64,000 bases of DNA from Nitrospinaceae bacterium (GTDB taxonomy: Bacteria; Nitrospinota; Nitrospinia; Nitrospinales; VA-1), in NCBI GenBank assembly GCA_021604505.1, contig BQJC01000002.1, positions 620,001 to 684,000 of the forward strand. The letters are read 5' to 3'. This document shows positions 42,257 through 52,262 of this stretch, in pieces. The translations under genes and the position numbers were made by a program. Position 1 is the first letter of the stretch; each line of letters opens with the position of its first letter. The notes beneath the pieces were generated by a model, which was not told the origin of the DNA, did not search any database, and saw only the letters and a list, made by a program, of their open reading frames with translations.

Positions 42257-42898
42257 ATGAGGTTGATTTTGTTGGGTCCGCCAGGAGCGGGCAAAGGAAC
42301 GCAGGCAAAAATGTTGAAGGAGAAATTTCATATCCCGCAGATATCCACCGGGGATATTTTAAGAAAAGCGGTGAGTGAGGATACGGACCTTGGAAAACGC
42401 GCCAGAGCGGTTATGGACGACGGGCGATTGGTTCCCGATGAGATTGTCATCGAATTGATCAAAGAAAAAATAAAAGAAGCTGATTGTTCTCGGGGGTTCA
42501 TTCTGGATGGTTTTCCGAGAACCATTGTTCAGGCGGAGAAACTCAACGAAACACTTGAGGAAATGAATTTGGCAATAAATGCGGTCATCGATTTTGAAGT
42601 CAACCCTCAGGAGTTGATCACTCGACTGACGGGAAGACGATCGTGTTCCAACTGTGGCGCCATGTTTCATGACCAAACCCGCCCTCCGAAAAAAACCGGA
42701 GTCTGCGATGTTTGTGGAAACGAGCTTTATCAGCGTCCAGACGATAATAAAGAAACCATCCTCAAGCGTCTTGAGGTGTATGAAAATGAAACGGCCCCCC
42801 TCAAGGATTTTTACAGAAAACAGGGGAATCTGAAAACCATTGAGGGTCGGGGGTCTGTAGAAGAAATTTTTTCCCAAGTTTGCGCCCTGGTATCGTAA
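42257..42898 (+). CDS. adk: Adenylate kinase
   Basis: 213 residues, long form. P-loop GPPGAGKGT at residues 7-15, and a LID domain with CSNCGAMFH...CDVCG, the zinc-binding variant. Interconverts AMP, ADP and ATP. Three bases after secY; methionine aminopeptidase, often next, is absent here. Confidence 0.98.
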   Translation: MRLILLGPPGAGKGTQAKMLKEKFHIPQISTGDILRKAVSEDTDLGKRARAVMDDGRLVPDEIVIELIKEKIKEADCSRGFILDGFPRTIVQAEKLNETLEEMNLAINAVIDFEVNPQELITRLTGRRSCSNCGAMFHDQTRPPKKTGVCDVCGNELYQRPDDNKETILKRLEVYENETAPLKDFYRKQGNLKTIEGRGSVEEIFSQVCALVS

Positions 42899-42900
42899 CT

Positions 42901-43119
42901 ATGTCGAAAGAAGAGTCTATTGAAGTGGAGGGAACGGTCTTAGAACCCCTTCCCAACGCCATGTTTAGAGTGGAGCTTGAAAACGGCCATAAAATCCTGG
43001 CGCACATATCGGGAAAAATGAGGATGCATTTTATCCGCATCCTGTCAGGAGATAAGGTGAAGGTTCAGCTCTCACCCTACGATCTGACCCGGGGGCGAAT
43101 CACTTACCGGTATAAATAA
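42901..43119 (+). CDS. infA: Translation initiation factor IF-1
   Basis: 72-residue OB-fold protein starting [19 protein letters not shown] and ending [11 protein letters not shown]. Two bases after adk. Confidence 0.97.
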   Translation: MSKEESIEVEGTVLEPLPNAMFRVELENGHKILAHISGKMRMHFIRILSGDKVKVQLSPYDLTRGRITYRYK

Positions 43120-43148
43120 AATCAAAACCCATCAACTCGATCGGAAAA

Positions 43149-43262
43149 ATGAAAGTCAGAGCTTCAGTAAAACCCATTTGTAAAAAGTGTAAAGTGATCC
43201 GAAGGCGCGGCATTGTGCGGGTGCTTTGTGAGAACCCCAAGCACAAACAGCGGCAGGGATAA
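43149..43262 (+). CDS. rpmJ: 50S ribosomal protein L36
   Basis: 37 residues, zinc form: [15 protein letters not shown], then [12 protein letters not shown] (Cys11, Cys14, Cys27, His32). In its usual place between infA and rpsM. Confidence 0.97.
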   Translation: MKVRASVKPICKKCKVIRRRGIVRVLCENPKHKQRQG

Positions 43263-43318
43263 TTACCAAAAACGTTCTGGCTTAAGCCAGGCGTGATCGA
43301 AGGGACAAAGGAGAAACC

Positions 43319-43693
43319 GTGGCAAGAATAGCGGGAATCGATATTCCGAGGGATAAGCGGGCGGTGATCGCCCTGACCTATATTTATGGGATAGGAAAAC
43401 CGACATCCAAGGAAATACTGGCTAAAGCTAAAGTGTCTGAAGATGTCCGGATGAAGGACATGACCGAAGATGAGGTGTCTCGAATCCGGTCTGTCATCGA
43501 CAAGGATTACGAGGTGGAAGGGGACATGCGGCGCGAGGTGAGCATGAGCATCAAGCGGCTGATGGATATAGGAAGTTACCGCGGATTGCGCCACCGTAAG
43601 GGGCTGCCGGTGAGAGGCCAGCGGTCTCATACCAATGCCCGCACACGCAAGGGTCCTAAGAAAACCGTCGGAGCCAGGGCTTCTAAAAAATAA
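43319..43693 (+). CDS. rpsM: 30S ribosomal protein S13
   Basis: 124 residues, GTG start with AAAGGAGAAA upstream. Begins [14 protein letters not shown]-terminal [19 protein letters not shown] tail contacts P-site tRNA. Confidence 0.98.
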   Translation: MARIAGIDIPRDKRAVIALTYIYGIGKPTSKEILAKAKVSEDVRMKDMTEDEVSRIRSVIDKDYEVEGDMRREVSMSIKRLMDIGSYRGLRHRKGLPVRGQRSHTNARTRKGPKKTVGARASKK

Positions 43694-43712
43694 ACAATAA
43701 GGAAAACCGCAC

Positions 43713-44111
43713 ATGGTGGATAAAAACAAAGCAGGCAAGGGCAGCAAAAAGAAACAAAAGACCGCTCCTGAAACTGGGATTGCTCATATCCAGGCCACGT
43801 TCAACAACACACTGGTGACGATCAGCGATACCTCGGGAAACGTCATTGCCTGGTCCAGCGCCGGTGCTCAGGGTTTCAAGGGGTCCCGGAAAAGTACGCC
43901 GTTTGCGGCTCAGGTGGCCTCTGAAAAGGCGGCCTACAAAGCCAAGGATATGGGAATGAGGAAACTGGAAGTTCATGTCAGAGGACCGGGACCGGGACGG
44001 GAATCCGCAATTCGTTCGTTGCAGGCGGCGGGGATGGAAATTCTGGTCATCCGCGATAAAACCCCGATTCCCCACAATGGATGTCGTCCCAGAAAAAGGA
44101 GAAGGGTCTAA
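43713..44111 (+). CDS. rpsK: 30S ribosomal protein S11
   Basis: 132 residues with a lysine-rich N-terminus, then [15 protein letters not shown] and the ending [15 protein letters not shown]. Platform protein. Confidence 0.98.
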   Translation: MVDKNKAGKGSKKKQKTAPETGIAHIQATFNNTLVTISDTSGNVIAWSSAGAQGFKGSRKSTPFAAQVASEKAAYKAKDMGMRKLEVHVRGPGPGRESAIRSLQAAGMEILVIRDKTPIPHNGCRPRKRRRV

Positions 44112-44141
44112 TGGTCAACTATTTTTCACGGGAGATTTAAC

Positions 44142-44768
44142 TTGGCAAGATATACAGGGTCTGTTTGTCGATTATGCCGCAGAGAAGGTATCAAATTATT
44201 CCTTAAGGGCAGCCGTTGTGAGACGGCAAAATGCGCTATTGAGCGGAGGGCCTACCTTCCCGGCCAACATGGTCAGGGCCGCAAGAAATTCTCCGAGTAT
44301 GGGGTTCAGCTCAGGGAAAAACAGAAAGTTAAAAGGTTTTATGGAGTATTGGAAAAACAATTCAGAATAAACTTTGCAGCGGCAGATAAGAAAAAAGGTG
44401 TCACCGGAGAAAATCTGTTGCAGGGCCTTGAATTGCGTTTGGATAATGTCATTTATCGTATGGGATTGGGGGAATCCCGCAACGCCGCGCGGCAGTTGAT
44501 CCGGCACAATCACTTCATGGTCAATGGGAAACGCGTGAACATTCCGTCTTATATTGTAAAGAAAGGCGATGCGATCACTCCCAACCCAAGGAAACTGGGA
44601 AAGGCTCCCATCAAAAATGCGCTGGAAAAAATGAAAGACAAAACCCTGCCGCATTGGCTCACGTTCGATTTGGAAAGCAAGCAGGGCCTGGTTCAGTCTT
44701 TGCCGACGCGAGAAGATGTCACCATTCCTGTCGAAGAGCAATTGATCGTTGAATTATATTCGCGGTAA
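44142..44768 (+). CDS. rpsD: 30S ribosomal protein S4
   Basis: 208 residues, TTG start. Zinc-type N-terminus with Cys9, Cys12, Cys26 and Cys31, and an S4 RNA-binding domain ([20 protein letters not shown]). In E. coli it represses the alpha operon. Confidence 0.97.
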   Translation: MARYTGSVCRLCRREGIKLFLKGSRCETAKCAIERRAYLPGQHGQGRKKFSEYGVQLREKQKVKRFYGVLEKQFRINFAAADKKKGVTGENLLQGLELRLDNVIYRMGLGESRNAARQLIRHNHFMVNGKRVNIPSYIVKKGDAITPNPRKLGKAPIKNALEKMKDKTLPHWLTFDLESKQGLVQSLPTREDVTIPVEEQLIVELYSR

Positions 44769-44853
44769 CGACTCCCCGTTCGTCAATTTATTGGTTCATC
44801 CTTTTACTAAACCATTTGGTTAATGCCTAACTAGAGAAAGCACCGGAGGCTAC

Positions 44854-45882
44854 ATGTATACAGCCCAGGGAATTGTCAAGCCCAAGCGTTTGGAATTTGA
44901 TAAGAAAAATAAAACAGGTAATTACGGAAAATTTGTGGCGGGCCCATTTGAAAGAGGGTACGGAGTCACCATCGGTAATTCATTAAGACGGATGCTCCTG
45001 TCCTCCATCGAAGGAGCGGCCATTGTTGGAGTAAAATTCGAAGGGGTTTATCACGAGTTTTCTTCCGTACCCGGAGTCATTGAAGATGTCACCGAGATCA
45101 TTCTTAATTTGAAGCAGGTGAGTCTCACATTGCATGGGGAAGCTTCCAGCAAAAGGATCTACATCAAGAAGGACACTCCAGGGGAATTGACCGCGGCGGA
45201 TATCACCGCCGATGCCGATGTCACCGTTTTGAATCCGGAGCATCATATCGCAACCATCGATCAAAATGGTTCTCTGGACATGGAAATGATTGTCCGTAAA
45301 GGAAGAGGGTATGTTCCGTCGGAAAAGCAGGAACTGGAAGAAGAATCGATCCAGATGATTCCGGTGGATGCCATTTTTTCGCCCATCGAAAAAGTCACTT
45401 ATACGGTCGAAAAGACCCGGGTGGAGCAGTCCACCGATTACGACCAGCTGGTCATGGAATTATGGACCAATGGCGGGATCACCCCCGATGACGCCGTGGC
45501 GCATGCGGCCAAGATCGTTAAGGATCACATGCAAATTTTCATCAATTTCGATGAAGAGCCCGAACCGGTTCAGCCGCAGGTGGATGAAAAGAAACAGAAG
45601 TTGCTGGTCAATATGGCGAAATGCGTCGAAGAACTGGAACTTTCAGTGCGGTCCTACAACTGCCTGAAAAACGCCAATATTCAGACCATCTCCGAGTTGA
45701 TTCAAAAGACCGATGGAGAGATGCTCAAAACCCGCAATTTTGGCCGGAAATCGCTGAACGAAATCAAGGAAATCCTCGAAGAGATGGGTCTGCACCTCGG
45801 CATGAAAATCGATGAAGAGGATTTGAAGCAGATCAATCAGGCAAGGAAAAAGAAAGAAGTTGAAACCGAAGTGGCAGGATGA
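44854..45882 (+). CDS. rpoA: RNA polymerase alpha subunit
   Basis: 342 residues. N-terminal assembly domain with [18 protein letters not shown]-terminal domain with [15 protein letters not shown], keeping the UP-element-binding arginine, and [14 protein letters not shown]. The largest gap of the spc/alpha run (85 bases) precedes it. Confidence 0.98.
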   Translation: MYTAQGIVKPKRLEFDKKNKTGNYGKFVAGPFERGYGVTIGNSLRRMLLSSIEGAAIVGVKFEGVYHEFSSVPGVIEDVTEIILNLKQVSLTLHGEASSKRIYIKKDTPGELTAADITADADVTVLNPEHHIATIDQNGSLDMEMIVRKGRGYVPSEKQELEEESIQMIPVDAIFSPIEKVTYTVEKTRVEQSTDYDQLVMELWTNGGITPDDAVAHAAKIVKDHMQIFINFDEEPEPVQPQVDEKKQKLLVNMAKCVEELELSVRSYNCLKNANIQTISELIQKTDGEMLKTRNFGRKSLNEIKEILEEMGLHLGMKIDEEDLKQINQARKKKEVETEVAG

Positions 45883-45929
45883 AAATCGATTTCAACCGTT
45901 AAAATTATTTCTGGAGATAACAGAGGCTC

Positions 45930-46493
45930 ATGCGTCATTTAAAAGCCGGTAGAAAATTAGGGCGGTCCTCAGCCCATAGAAAAGCTTTGTTCCGCAATTT
46001 GGTAACGGCGCTCATCGTGCGCGAAAGAATCCGGACCACCCTTGCCAAGGCCAAGGAATTGAGAAGCAAAGCGGAAAAGACCATCACCCTTGGAAAGAAG
46101 GGGACCCTTCATGCCAGGCGCCTTGCATTTCGCACCGTCCAGGAAAAGGAAGCGCTTCAAAAACTGTTCGGCCCCATAGCGGAGCGTTTTGCCTCACGAA
46201 ACGGTGGATACACGCGCATCATAAAGATCGGTAACCGCAAGGGGGACGATGCGCCGATGGCTTTCATTGAGTTGGTGGAAGCGGAAGCTGAAAAGCCAAA
46301 ACCAAAACAGGCGAAGGGGAAGAAAGAGACTCAGCCCAAAGCCGCTGCAAAAAAACCAGCCGCCAAGAAAGAAACCGCGGCGAAAGCAGAGACCGGAAAA
46401 ACAAAAAAATCGCCAGAAAAAAAAGAGGATCCTAAAAAGTCCACGGCCCCCGCCAAAAAAGAAGCCGCGGATAAAAAAGACAAAAAGAAATAG
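45930..46493 (+). CDS. rplQ: 50S ribosomal protein L17 with long basic tail
   Basis: 187 residues. The first ~118 are a normal L17 ([20 protein letters not shown] to MAFIELVEA). Residues about 119-187 are an added low-complexity tail of Lys, Ala, Pro and Glu, ending KKDKKK. L17 lies beside the tunnel exit, so the tail would reach into solvent. Last gene of the translation block. Confidence 0.97.
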   Translation: MRHLKAGRKLGRSSAHRKALFRNLVTALIVRERIRTTLAKAKELRSKAEKTITLGKKGTLHARRLAFRTVQEKEALQKLFGPIAERFASRNGGYTRIIKIGNRKGDDAPMAFIELVEAEAEKPKPKQAKGKKETQPKAAAKKPAAKKETAAKAETGKTKKSPEKKEDPKKSTAPAKKEAADKKDKKK

Positions 46494-46513
46494 GCGCTGA
46501 TCTTTTCGCCTCC

Positions 46514-46546
46514 ATCCCACCCAGGTGAAACCGGGTGGGATTTTTT
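46514..46546 (+). terminator. Rho-independent terminator after rplQ
   Basis: ATCCCACCC pairs with GGGTGGGAT, extended inside by GGT/ACC around a GAA loop, and followed by a six-T run. Strong hairpin 20 bases after the rplQ stop, closing the ribosomal block. Confidence 0.9.
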
Positions 46547-46553
46547 GTTTCCC

Positions 46554-46967
46554 TCAAAAACAGTTCGCTGGCACTCCAGTGGGCTCCTGCTTGAACCGGA
46601 AGTTCGTGTTTTCCTTGATCCAGACCAGCAAGTCGTCGTAACTTTTAAAATGCTCCGTAAAGCCATAGTCGGAACCTGTGTATTCACAGTTTTCCGTGCT
46701 GTGCTCCCGGCACATATAGGGCCGGTGTTCGTAAATGGCGCATTTGTTGTCGATGGTTAAAAAGTTACAGCGGGTGTGGATCATGATGTACCAGGAATTG
46801 CGGTAGATATAAATCGAGACCTTTTCATGGGCGAGTTTCCACAGCAGGCTTTCATAATCCCTGCGGTCTTCCGGTTCATCGATCCCAAAGGCAAAGTAAT
46901 TACAACAATATGCCGGCAAACATTTTTCGCATTGACTGGTGTTGTCTCTTTTGCTTTTTGTTTTCAT
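46554..46967 (-). CDS. YkgJ-family cysteine cluster protein
   Basis: 137 residues with the pattern of the YkgJ/CxxCxxCC zinc- or iron-chelating family: CEKCLPAYCC near the N-terminus, then CNFLTIDNKCAIYEHRPYMCREH. The family is widespread, soluble and mostly uncharacterised; metal binding by the cysteines is likely, the role unknown. It converges on rplQ, which ends 61 bases away, with the terminator between. Confidence 0.8.
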   Translation of the reverse strand: MKTKSKRDNTSQCEKCLPAYCCNYFAFGIDEPEDRRDYESLLWKLAHEKVSIYIYRNSWYIMIHTRCNFLTIDNKCAIYEHRPYMCREHSTENCEYTGSDYGFTEHFKSYDDLLVWIKENTNFRFKQEPTGVPANCF

Positions 46968-47312
46968 TCAAATTCCCTTTTGATCTTGAATAGCAATTAA
47001 AGCAGAAACCCATACAAGGAGTGGGTTGATTGTTAAACGCCCAATAAGGCAATTAAAAGTGGAAAGAGGGTTTGTTCTCGGGTTAGCCAATCTTTGCCCC
47101 TGACAGGAGGCTTGCTAAAGAGGCTGATAAGGTTTGAAATTTTAATGACCCTGTGTCTTAAAGACTTTAATTTATTATTGTGCCCTCAATCTGGTTTGAA
47201 GTCAAACGACAAGGGGGATTGGTTTCGCCGCTTGCAAGTGAGAACAGAATTATTAAGCAAAGCAAAAATGGTTTTATATATTTGGGTTCTATTTTTGATT
47301 CTTAAACAGGCT
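46968..47312. other. Intergenic region, no gene recognised
   Basis: About 345 AT-rich bases between the cysteine-cluster gene and the radical SAM gene. It holds one short hairpin (AACCCA/TGGGTT at about 47007-47027) and presumably the promoter of the minus-strand cysteine-cluster gene. A plus-strand open frame across it lacks a ribosome-binding site and homology. Confidence 0.4.
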
Positions 47313-48332
47313 CTAAACGTCGCTCAGGATTTGATGCCCCGGTTTTCTTGTGTCGAACCGATGCAATCGATGCTTCCGCGCTAAAGCAAAGGCGTGTTCT
47401 AATTCCCGGGAAGTGGCGGGTCGATCGATCTCCGGAAATTTTTTCTGGTTGACTTTTCCGGCGGGGCGGTATTGATCCATTAGATTCAAATAGACATCGG
47501 TGGAAATTTCCTCCGCCAGAAAACGCGTGATTTCATCGATGTCGGGGGATCCCGGCATCACCAGATGGCGCACCAGAAGGCCGCGTTTTGCCAACCCATT
47601 TTCATCCACCACCAGATCGCCCACCTGCCGATGCATTTCCCGGATCACCGCCCGTGCGGTTTGCGGATAATCCCTGGCCTTCAGGTAGGTTTGTGACCGC
47701 TCCTCATTCCAGTACTTGAAGTCGGGCATGTAGATATCCACGATGCCTTCCATCAAACGCATGCTGTCCATAGAATCATAGGCGCCCGTGTTGTAAACCA
47801 GGGGCAGTCGAAGGCCCATCTGCACCGCCAAAGGGAGGGCCTCCAGAATTTGCGGGACCACATGTTCGGGGGTCACGAAGTTGATGTTATGGCAGTTCTT
47901 AGTTTGCAGTTCGAGCATCATCGTGGCCAGGCTCTCCGGGCCAACTTCTTCGCCTTCGCCATCTTGACTGATGTCATAATTCTGGCAGAAGACGCATTTC
48001 AAGTTGCACATGGAGAAGAAAATCGTCCCGCTTCCGTTCCATCCCCGCAAGCAGTCTTCCTCACCAAAATGCGGGAAATGACTCGCGACGATCGCGTGCC
48101 TTCCGGTTTTGCAGACGGCGGTTTCATTTGCCAGGCGATCGACTTCGCAGTCCCTGGGGCATACCTTACAATTGGCAAGGCGGCGGACCGCTTCCCTGGA
48201 ACGCCGCCATAACTCGCCGCTCCGAAAAAGTTTCATATACGCTGGTTCAAAATTTTGCGATTGTATGACAAAGGTTTTCGAATTTGCATCCATAGGAGTT
48301 TTTGAATTTCGTCTAAAAAAGTTTTGCTTCAA
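47313..48332 (-). CDS. Radical SAM protein, PflX/AmmeMemo-type (pyruvate formate-lyase activase-like)
   Basis: 339 residues. Radical SAM cluster motif CNLKCVFC binds the SAM-ligated 4Fe-4S. An additional N-terminal CKVCPRDCEVDR...C group is typical of the PflX group (COG1313). Target unknown. The likely start is a TTG whose TTGA overlaps the hutI stop by four bases, so it belongs to the hut transcript; an ATG 13 codons in is an alternative. The association with histidine degradation is unusual and unexplained. Confidence 0.8.
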   Translation of the reverse strand: MKQNFFRRNSKTPMDANSKTFVIQSQNFEPAYMKLFRSGELWRRSREAVRRLANCKVCPRDCEVDRLANETAVCKTGRHAIVASHFPHFGEEDCLRGWNGSGTIFFSMCNLKCVFCQNYDISQDGEGEEVGPESLATMMLELQTKNCHNINFVTPEHVVPQILEALPLAVQMGLRLPLVYNTGAYDSMDSMRLMEGIVDIYMPDFKYWNEERSQTYLKARDYPQTARAVIREMHRQVGDLVVDENGLAKRGLLVRHLVMPGSPDIDEITRFLAEEISTDVYLNLMDQYRPAGKVNQKKFPEIDRPATSRELEHAFALARKHRLHRFDTRKPGHQILSDV

Positions 48333-49564
48333 AAAGCAACCGGATCATTTTCGCCTTTTACCTTTTTACCGGCGGACCAGGTTTGAGCGACGAAGTTCTC
48401 GCCGAAATAATAAAAAATGTCCCGGTAATCGTTGGTCTTGAGCACCAGAAAATCCGCCCGCTGACCGGGAAGCAGTCCGCCATAATCGTTTTGACCGTCC
48501 AATGCTCTGGCGGACCCGTAGGTGGCGGCGATGAGCGCCAGCTCAGGACTGATTCGATACAGGGACTGTGCCAGAGTCAGGACGGTCTGCATGTTGTAGG
48601 AAGGACTGCTTCCCGGATTGCAATCCGTGGCCAGAGCGAGGGTCACTCCGGCGTCTATCATGGTTTGCACGAGGGGAATCCTTTTCCCGCCAAGGAAAAA
48701 AGTCACTCCCGGCATGAGAACAGCAGTGGTTCCCGACATTTGCATTGCCCGGATGTCATGCGCCGTGGCATGCTCCAGGTGATCGCAGGAAATTGCGCCC
48801 AGCCGGGCGGCGTTGAAACAGCCTCCCTGGTGAGAGAGTTCTTCCACATGGGCGCGCAGTTGATGAAACCCCACCAGTTTAGCGTGCAGGAACAGTCTCC
48901 TGAGATGAGCGACGGTGAACACATCCCGTTCGCAGAAGATATCCACGCCGTCGGCCAGGTTGCGGAATTTCGGCAGGTGCTCCATCACAAATTCGAAATA
49001 CGGACCTATTTTTTGTCCTTTGGGGGCCGCGTGCGCCCCCAGATAAGTGAGGGTGACGGGGATTTTCAAATCTTTTCTAAGACGCTGACCGACCTTCAGC
49101 ATCTTCATTTCCGTGTTCAGATCGAGACCGTATCCGGATTTGATTTCAAACGCCGTGGTCCCAAGCGTCATCATCCGTCGCACCCGTTTTTTTGCGGAGT
49201 CATACAAAGCTTCTTCCGTCGCCTGCCGGGTCGCCTTGACGGTGCTGAGAATTCCGCCCCCATTTTTGAGGATTTCCATATAAGGGGTACCGGAAGCCCG
49301 TTGTTCCATTTCATCCTTACGCTCGCCGGCATAAATGAGATGCGTGTGGCAGTCCACTAGACCCGGAATCACAGCCCTGCCTTGTAAATCAAGAACCTTG
49401 GAATATATTTTCGGATCGATTCCGCTATCCTTAACGACCTTATGCACCCGTCCATCCTTCACAAGCAGTGCGCAATTGGTTTTTCGGACCAGTTTCGGTG
49501 TTTCTCCGTCCGGGTCCACTTGAATCAGTTCCCCGATATTTCTAAAACAAATGATCTTCTCCAT
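48329..49564 (-). CDS. hutI: Imidazolonepropionase
   Basis: 411-residue amidohydrolase-fold enzyme opening 4-imidazolone-5-propanoate to N-formimino-L-glutamate, third step of histidine breakdown. Metal motif HTHLIYAGER, plus EIKSGYGLD and TYLGAHAAP as in HutI. Follows hutU by 68 bases on the minus strand. Confidence 0.95.
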   Translation of the reverse strand: MEKIICFRNIGELIQVDPDGETPKLVRKTNCALLVKDGRVHKVVKDSGIDPKIYSKVLDLQGRAVIPGLVDCHTHLIYAGERKDEMEQRASGTPYMEILKNGGGILSTVKATRQATEEALYDSAKKRVRRMMTLGTTAFEIKSGYGLDLNTEMKMLKVGQRLRKDLKIPVTLTYLGAHAAPKGQKIGPYFEFVMEHLPKFRNLADGVDIFCERDVFTVAHLRRLFLHAKLVGFHQLRAHVEELSHQGGCFNAARLGAISCDHLEHATAHDIRAMQMSGTTAVLMPGVTFFLGGKRIPLVQTMIDAGVTLALATDCNPGSSPSYNMQTVLTLAQSLYRISPELALIAATYGSARALDGQNDYGGLLPGQRADFLVLKTNDYRDIFYYFGENFVAQTWSAGKKVKGENDPVAF

Positions 49565-49632
49565 GAATTTCCTTTAGAGATGAGAGTTTGATTTCAGCAA
49601 TTCCAATCGATCCCATTACAAAGAGCATTTTG

Positions 49633-51342
49633 TTATTTTGGTAAGGGAACCTTTTTTTCTTTAGCGATTTTTTGGGCGATCTCGTACCCGGCATCGACAT
49701 GCCGGGCGATGCCCATTCCCGGATCGTTGGTCAAAACACGGTCGAGGCGGGCTTGCTTTTTCCGCGTCCCATCGGCAACCACGACCATTCCCGCATGTAG
49801 GGAGTTGCCAATGCCCACGCCGCCGCCATGGTGATAACTGATCCAACTGGCCCCTGAGACGGCGTTGACCGCAAAGTTAAGGAGCGGCCAGTCGGCAACC
49901 GCATCACTGCCGTCGATCATGCCTTCCGTTTCGCGGTTCGGCGATGCCACACTACCGCAGTCGAGATGGTCGCGGCCAATTGCTATGGGCGCTGCCACTT
50001 TACCCGATTTGACTAACCGGTTCATAACGCGTCCCATCTTTTCTCTTTCTCCGTAACCCAGCCAGCAGACCCGGGTGGGTAAACCAAGAACCGGAACCTG
50101 CTTTCTGGCTTTATCGATCCAGCGGTGAAGAAAGGGCTTTTCCGGAAAGGTTTTGATCACCGCATCGTCCACGGCCAACAAGTCTTTTTTCTTTCCGGAC
50201 AACATGGCCCAGCGAAACGGTCCCTGTCCCTCGCAAAAAAGCGGGCGGATATAAGAGAGCACAAATCCGGGATAAACAAAAGATCCGTCTTTTTTCCGGA
50301 CTTCCAGTCCGCCCAGCTCCGCCTGGCCCCTCAAATTGTTGCCATAATCGAACACCACCGCTCCCTGGCGTTGAAGTTCGATCATCGCACGGGTGTGTTC
50401 TACGGTGGTTTCCAGAGAGCGTTTTCGGTATTCTCCAGGATTTTTATTTTTGAGAATCATCAACGCATCAAAACTCCCGCCTTCAGGAACATAGTCCATG
50501 AGATTGTGCGCCGAGGTCTGGTCAGTGACGATGTCGGGGATGCGCTTTTGTTCGAGCAGTTGTTTAGCGGCGGTGGCGCCGTTGGCGATCAACCCGACAC
50601 TGACCGGTTTTATATCGGCCAATCCTTCATCGATCCAGTAAAGCGCCTCTTCCATCGAGTGGGTCGCCCGGTCCAGATAGCCTTCTTTTAGACGGCGCTC
50701 CACTTGTGCCGGGTTCACCTCTGCGGCCAGCACACAAGCCTCATTCATCGTTCCCGCCAGCGGCTGGGCGCTTCCCATGTTGCCGAGGCCGGAGGTGAAA
50801 ATCCATTTTCCAAGCAGACTGGATGCGCCGAACTCTTGTTTTCCACAAGCGCCAAAGGTTTCATAAGTCCCTTGCAGGATTCCCTGAGTCCCGATATAGA
50901 TCCAGCTTCCCGCCGTCATTTGTCCGTACATCATCAAGCCTAATCGGTCGAGTTGGTCAAAATGCTCCTGCGTGGCGAAAGCCGGCACCAGATTTGAGTT
51001 CGCAATGATGACCCTGGGAGCGTCGGGGTGACTCTTTGCGATGTACACCGGTTTCCCGGACTGGATGCAGAGAGTTTGATCGGGCTTTAAATGCTTCAAC
51101 TCGTAAACGATCCGGTGATATTCGCGCCAGTCCCGGGCGGCGCGGCCGGTTCCGCCGTAGACGATCAATTGCTTCCAGTCGAGGGCCACGCGTTCATCCA
51201 GATTGTTGTTCAACATTCGGAGCGCGGCTTCCGCATCCCAGTCACAGCAACTGAGCTTCAATGAAGTTGTGGCCCTGGGAGACCGTTTGGGACAAAACTC
51301 CATAGCCATCGGGCGCTTGCCAGAGGGAGAGGGTGGTTTCAT
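49633..51342 (-). CDS. hutU: Urocanate hydratase
   Basis: 569 residues from the ATG at 51342, which overlaps the hutG stop by four bases (ATGA); a longer frame is open but not needed. NAD-containing hydratase converting urocanate to imidazolonepropionate. Conserved YGGTGRAARDW, YGQMTAGSWIYIGTQGI and HNLMDYVPEGGSFDA-like segments are present. Full-length. Confidence 0.96.
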   Translation of the reverse strand: MKPPSPSGKRPMAMEFCPKRSPRATTSLKLSCCDWDAEAALRMLNNNLDERVALDWKQLIVYGGTGRAARDWREYHRIVYELKHLKPDQTLCIQSGKPVYIAKSHPDAPRVIIANSNLVPAFATQEHFDQLDRLGLMMYGQMTAGSWIYIGTQGILQGTYETFGACGKQEFGASSLLGKWIFTSGLGNMGSAQPLAGTMNEACVLAAEVNPAQVERRLKEGYLDRATHSMEEALYWIDEGLADIKPVSVGLIANGATAAKQLLEQKRIPDIVTDQTSAHNLMDYVPEGGSFDALMILKNKNPGEYRKRSLETTVEHTRAMIELQRQGAVVFDYGNNLRGQAELGGLEVRKKDGSFVYPGFVLSYIRPLFCEGQGPFRWAMLSGKKKDLLAVDDAVIKTFPEKPFLHRWIDKARKQVPVLGLPTRVCWLGYGEREKMGRVMNRLVKSGKVAAPIAIGRDHLDCGSVASPNRETEGMIDGSDAVADWPLLNFAVNAVSGASWISYHHGGGVGIGNSLHAGMVVVADGTRKKQARLDRVLTNDPGMGIARHVDAGYEIAQKIAKEKKVPLPK

Positions 51343-52256
51343 TTTTGATTCTCTTTCCGGGAGGCGACTCCCAGACAAAAATAATAAAACAGAGCGGCGG
51401 CCAGTCTTCCGGTGCGTTCGTCTTCTATCAATGGATTGTATTCTGACAGGTCAAAAAGGGAGACCGCGGAATGACTGCCGGAACAAAAAGCGATGGAAAT
51501 CGCGTCCTCGGCGTTCAGTCCCAGAATTCCAGGACAGGAAACCCCCGGTGCGTCTGAACCTGCGATCGAATCCAGATCAAAACTGACAAACAAAGAGGTG
51601 CATTTCCAGGAAAGATTTCCAATCGAAGCCTTAAAACTGTCGACCACCCGTCCATGATGTTGAACTTCATCCAACCACAGAATGCGGCCTTTTTTATTGC
51701 GGACGTATCCGGCATGTTCCTGACTGCACTGGCTTCCTTGTGCGCCGAACTCGATGAAGTTTTCGCCGTCGAAGCGATCGTCATCCAGCAACTGGCGAAA
51801 CGAAGATCCGCTGTGGGCACGTTCGTCTTTCAGCGGGCGGACGTCCAAATGGGCATCTATGTTGATGGCCCCGACCGTGCGGCCTTCCTGATGATGAAGC
51901 AGGGCCGAAGCGTTGGGATAGGACTGATCGTTTCCCCCGCCGACGATAAAAGGAATCCCGCCTTTTGTTAAAATGGAGCGGACCTGTTCCGTCAACCGGG
52001 TGTGGGCATCTTCAAGAGAGATTTCAGGAGGGATGTCGCCAGCGTCGGTGATCGAAAGAGAGGACAGGTTGGTGTCTTTTTCGGGATTGTGGGCCGTGCC
52101 GAACCGCTTCAGCCAAAATCGAAATTTTTCCGGCCCCAGCCGGGCTCCTGCCCGACCCCCGTTTCGGGACACCCCCTGGTCATGGGGAAATCCCAAAAGC
52201 ACGATATGACCACTTTCTCCAGATCCAATAATATCCCACAGCCTAATATCGGTCAT
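51339..52256 (-). CDS. hutG: Arginase-family formimidoylglutamase (HutG-like) with altered metal ligand
   Basis: 305 residues, ureohydrolase fold. Completes the hut route by hydrolysing formiminoglutamate to glutamate and formamide, inferred from context. Metal motifs: IDAHLD (Asp134, His136, Asp138) and SFDLDS (Asp227, Asp229) are intact. The first motif, usually GG-x-H, is GGGND, with Asn109 replacing the His ligand. I choose the ATG at 52256 over one 60 bases upstream because a good promoter places transcription start right at this ATG. Confidence 0.82.
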   Translation of the reverse strand: MTDIRLWDIIGSGESGHIVLLGFPHDQGVSRNGGRAGARLGPEKFRFWLKRFGTAHNPEKDTNLSSLSITDAGDIPPEISLEDAHTRLTEQVRSILTKGGIPFIVGGGNDQSYPNASALLHHQEGRTVGAINIDAHLDVRPLKDERAHSGSSFRQLLDDDRFDGENFIEFGAQGSQCSQEHAGYVRNKKGRILWLDEVQHHGRVVDSFKASIGNLSWKCTSLFVSFDLDSIAGSDAPGVSCPGILGLNAEDAISIAFCSGSHSAVSLFDLSEYNPLIEDERTGRLAAALFYYFCLGVASRKENQK

Positions 52257-52262
52257 GGTACT

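Noticed and set aside
41342-42331. 329-codon minus-strand frame across secY
   Set aside because: Antisense shadow of secY.
47094-47384. 96-codon plus-strand frame before the radical SAM gene
   Set aside because: Overlaps the real gene antisense, no homology and no start signal.
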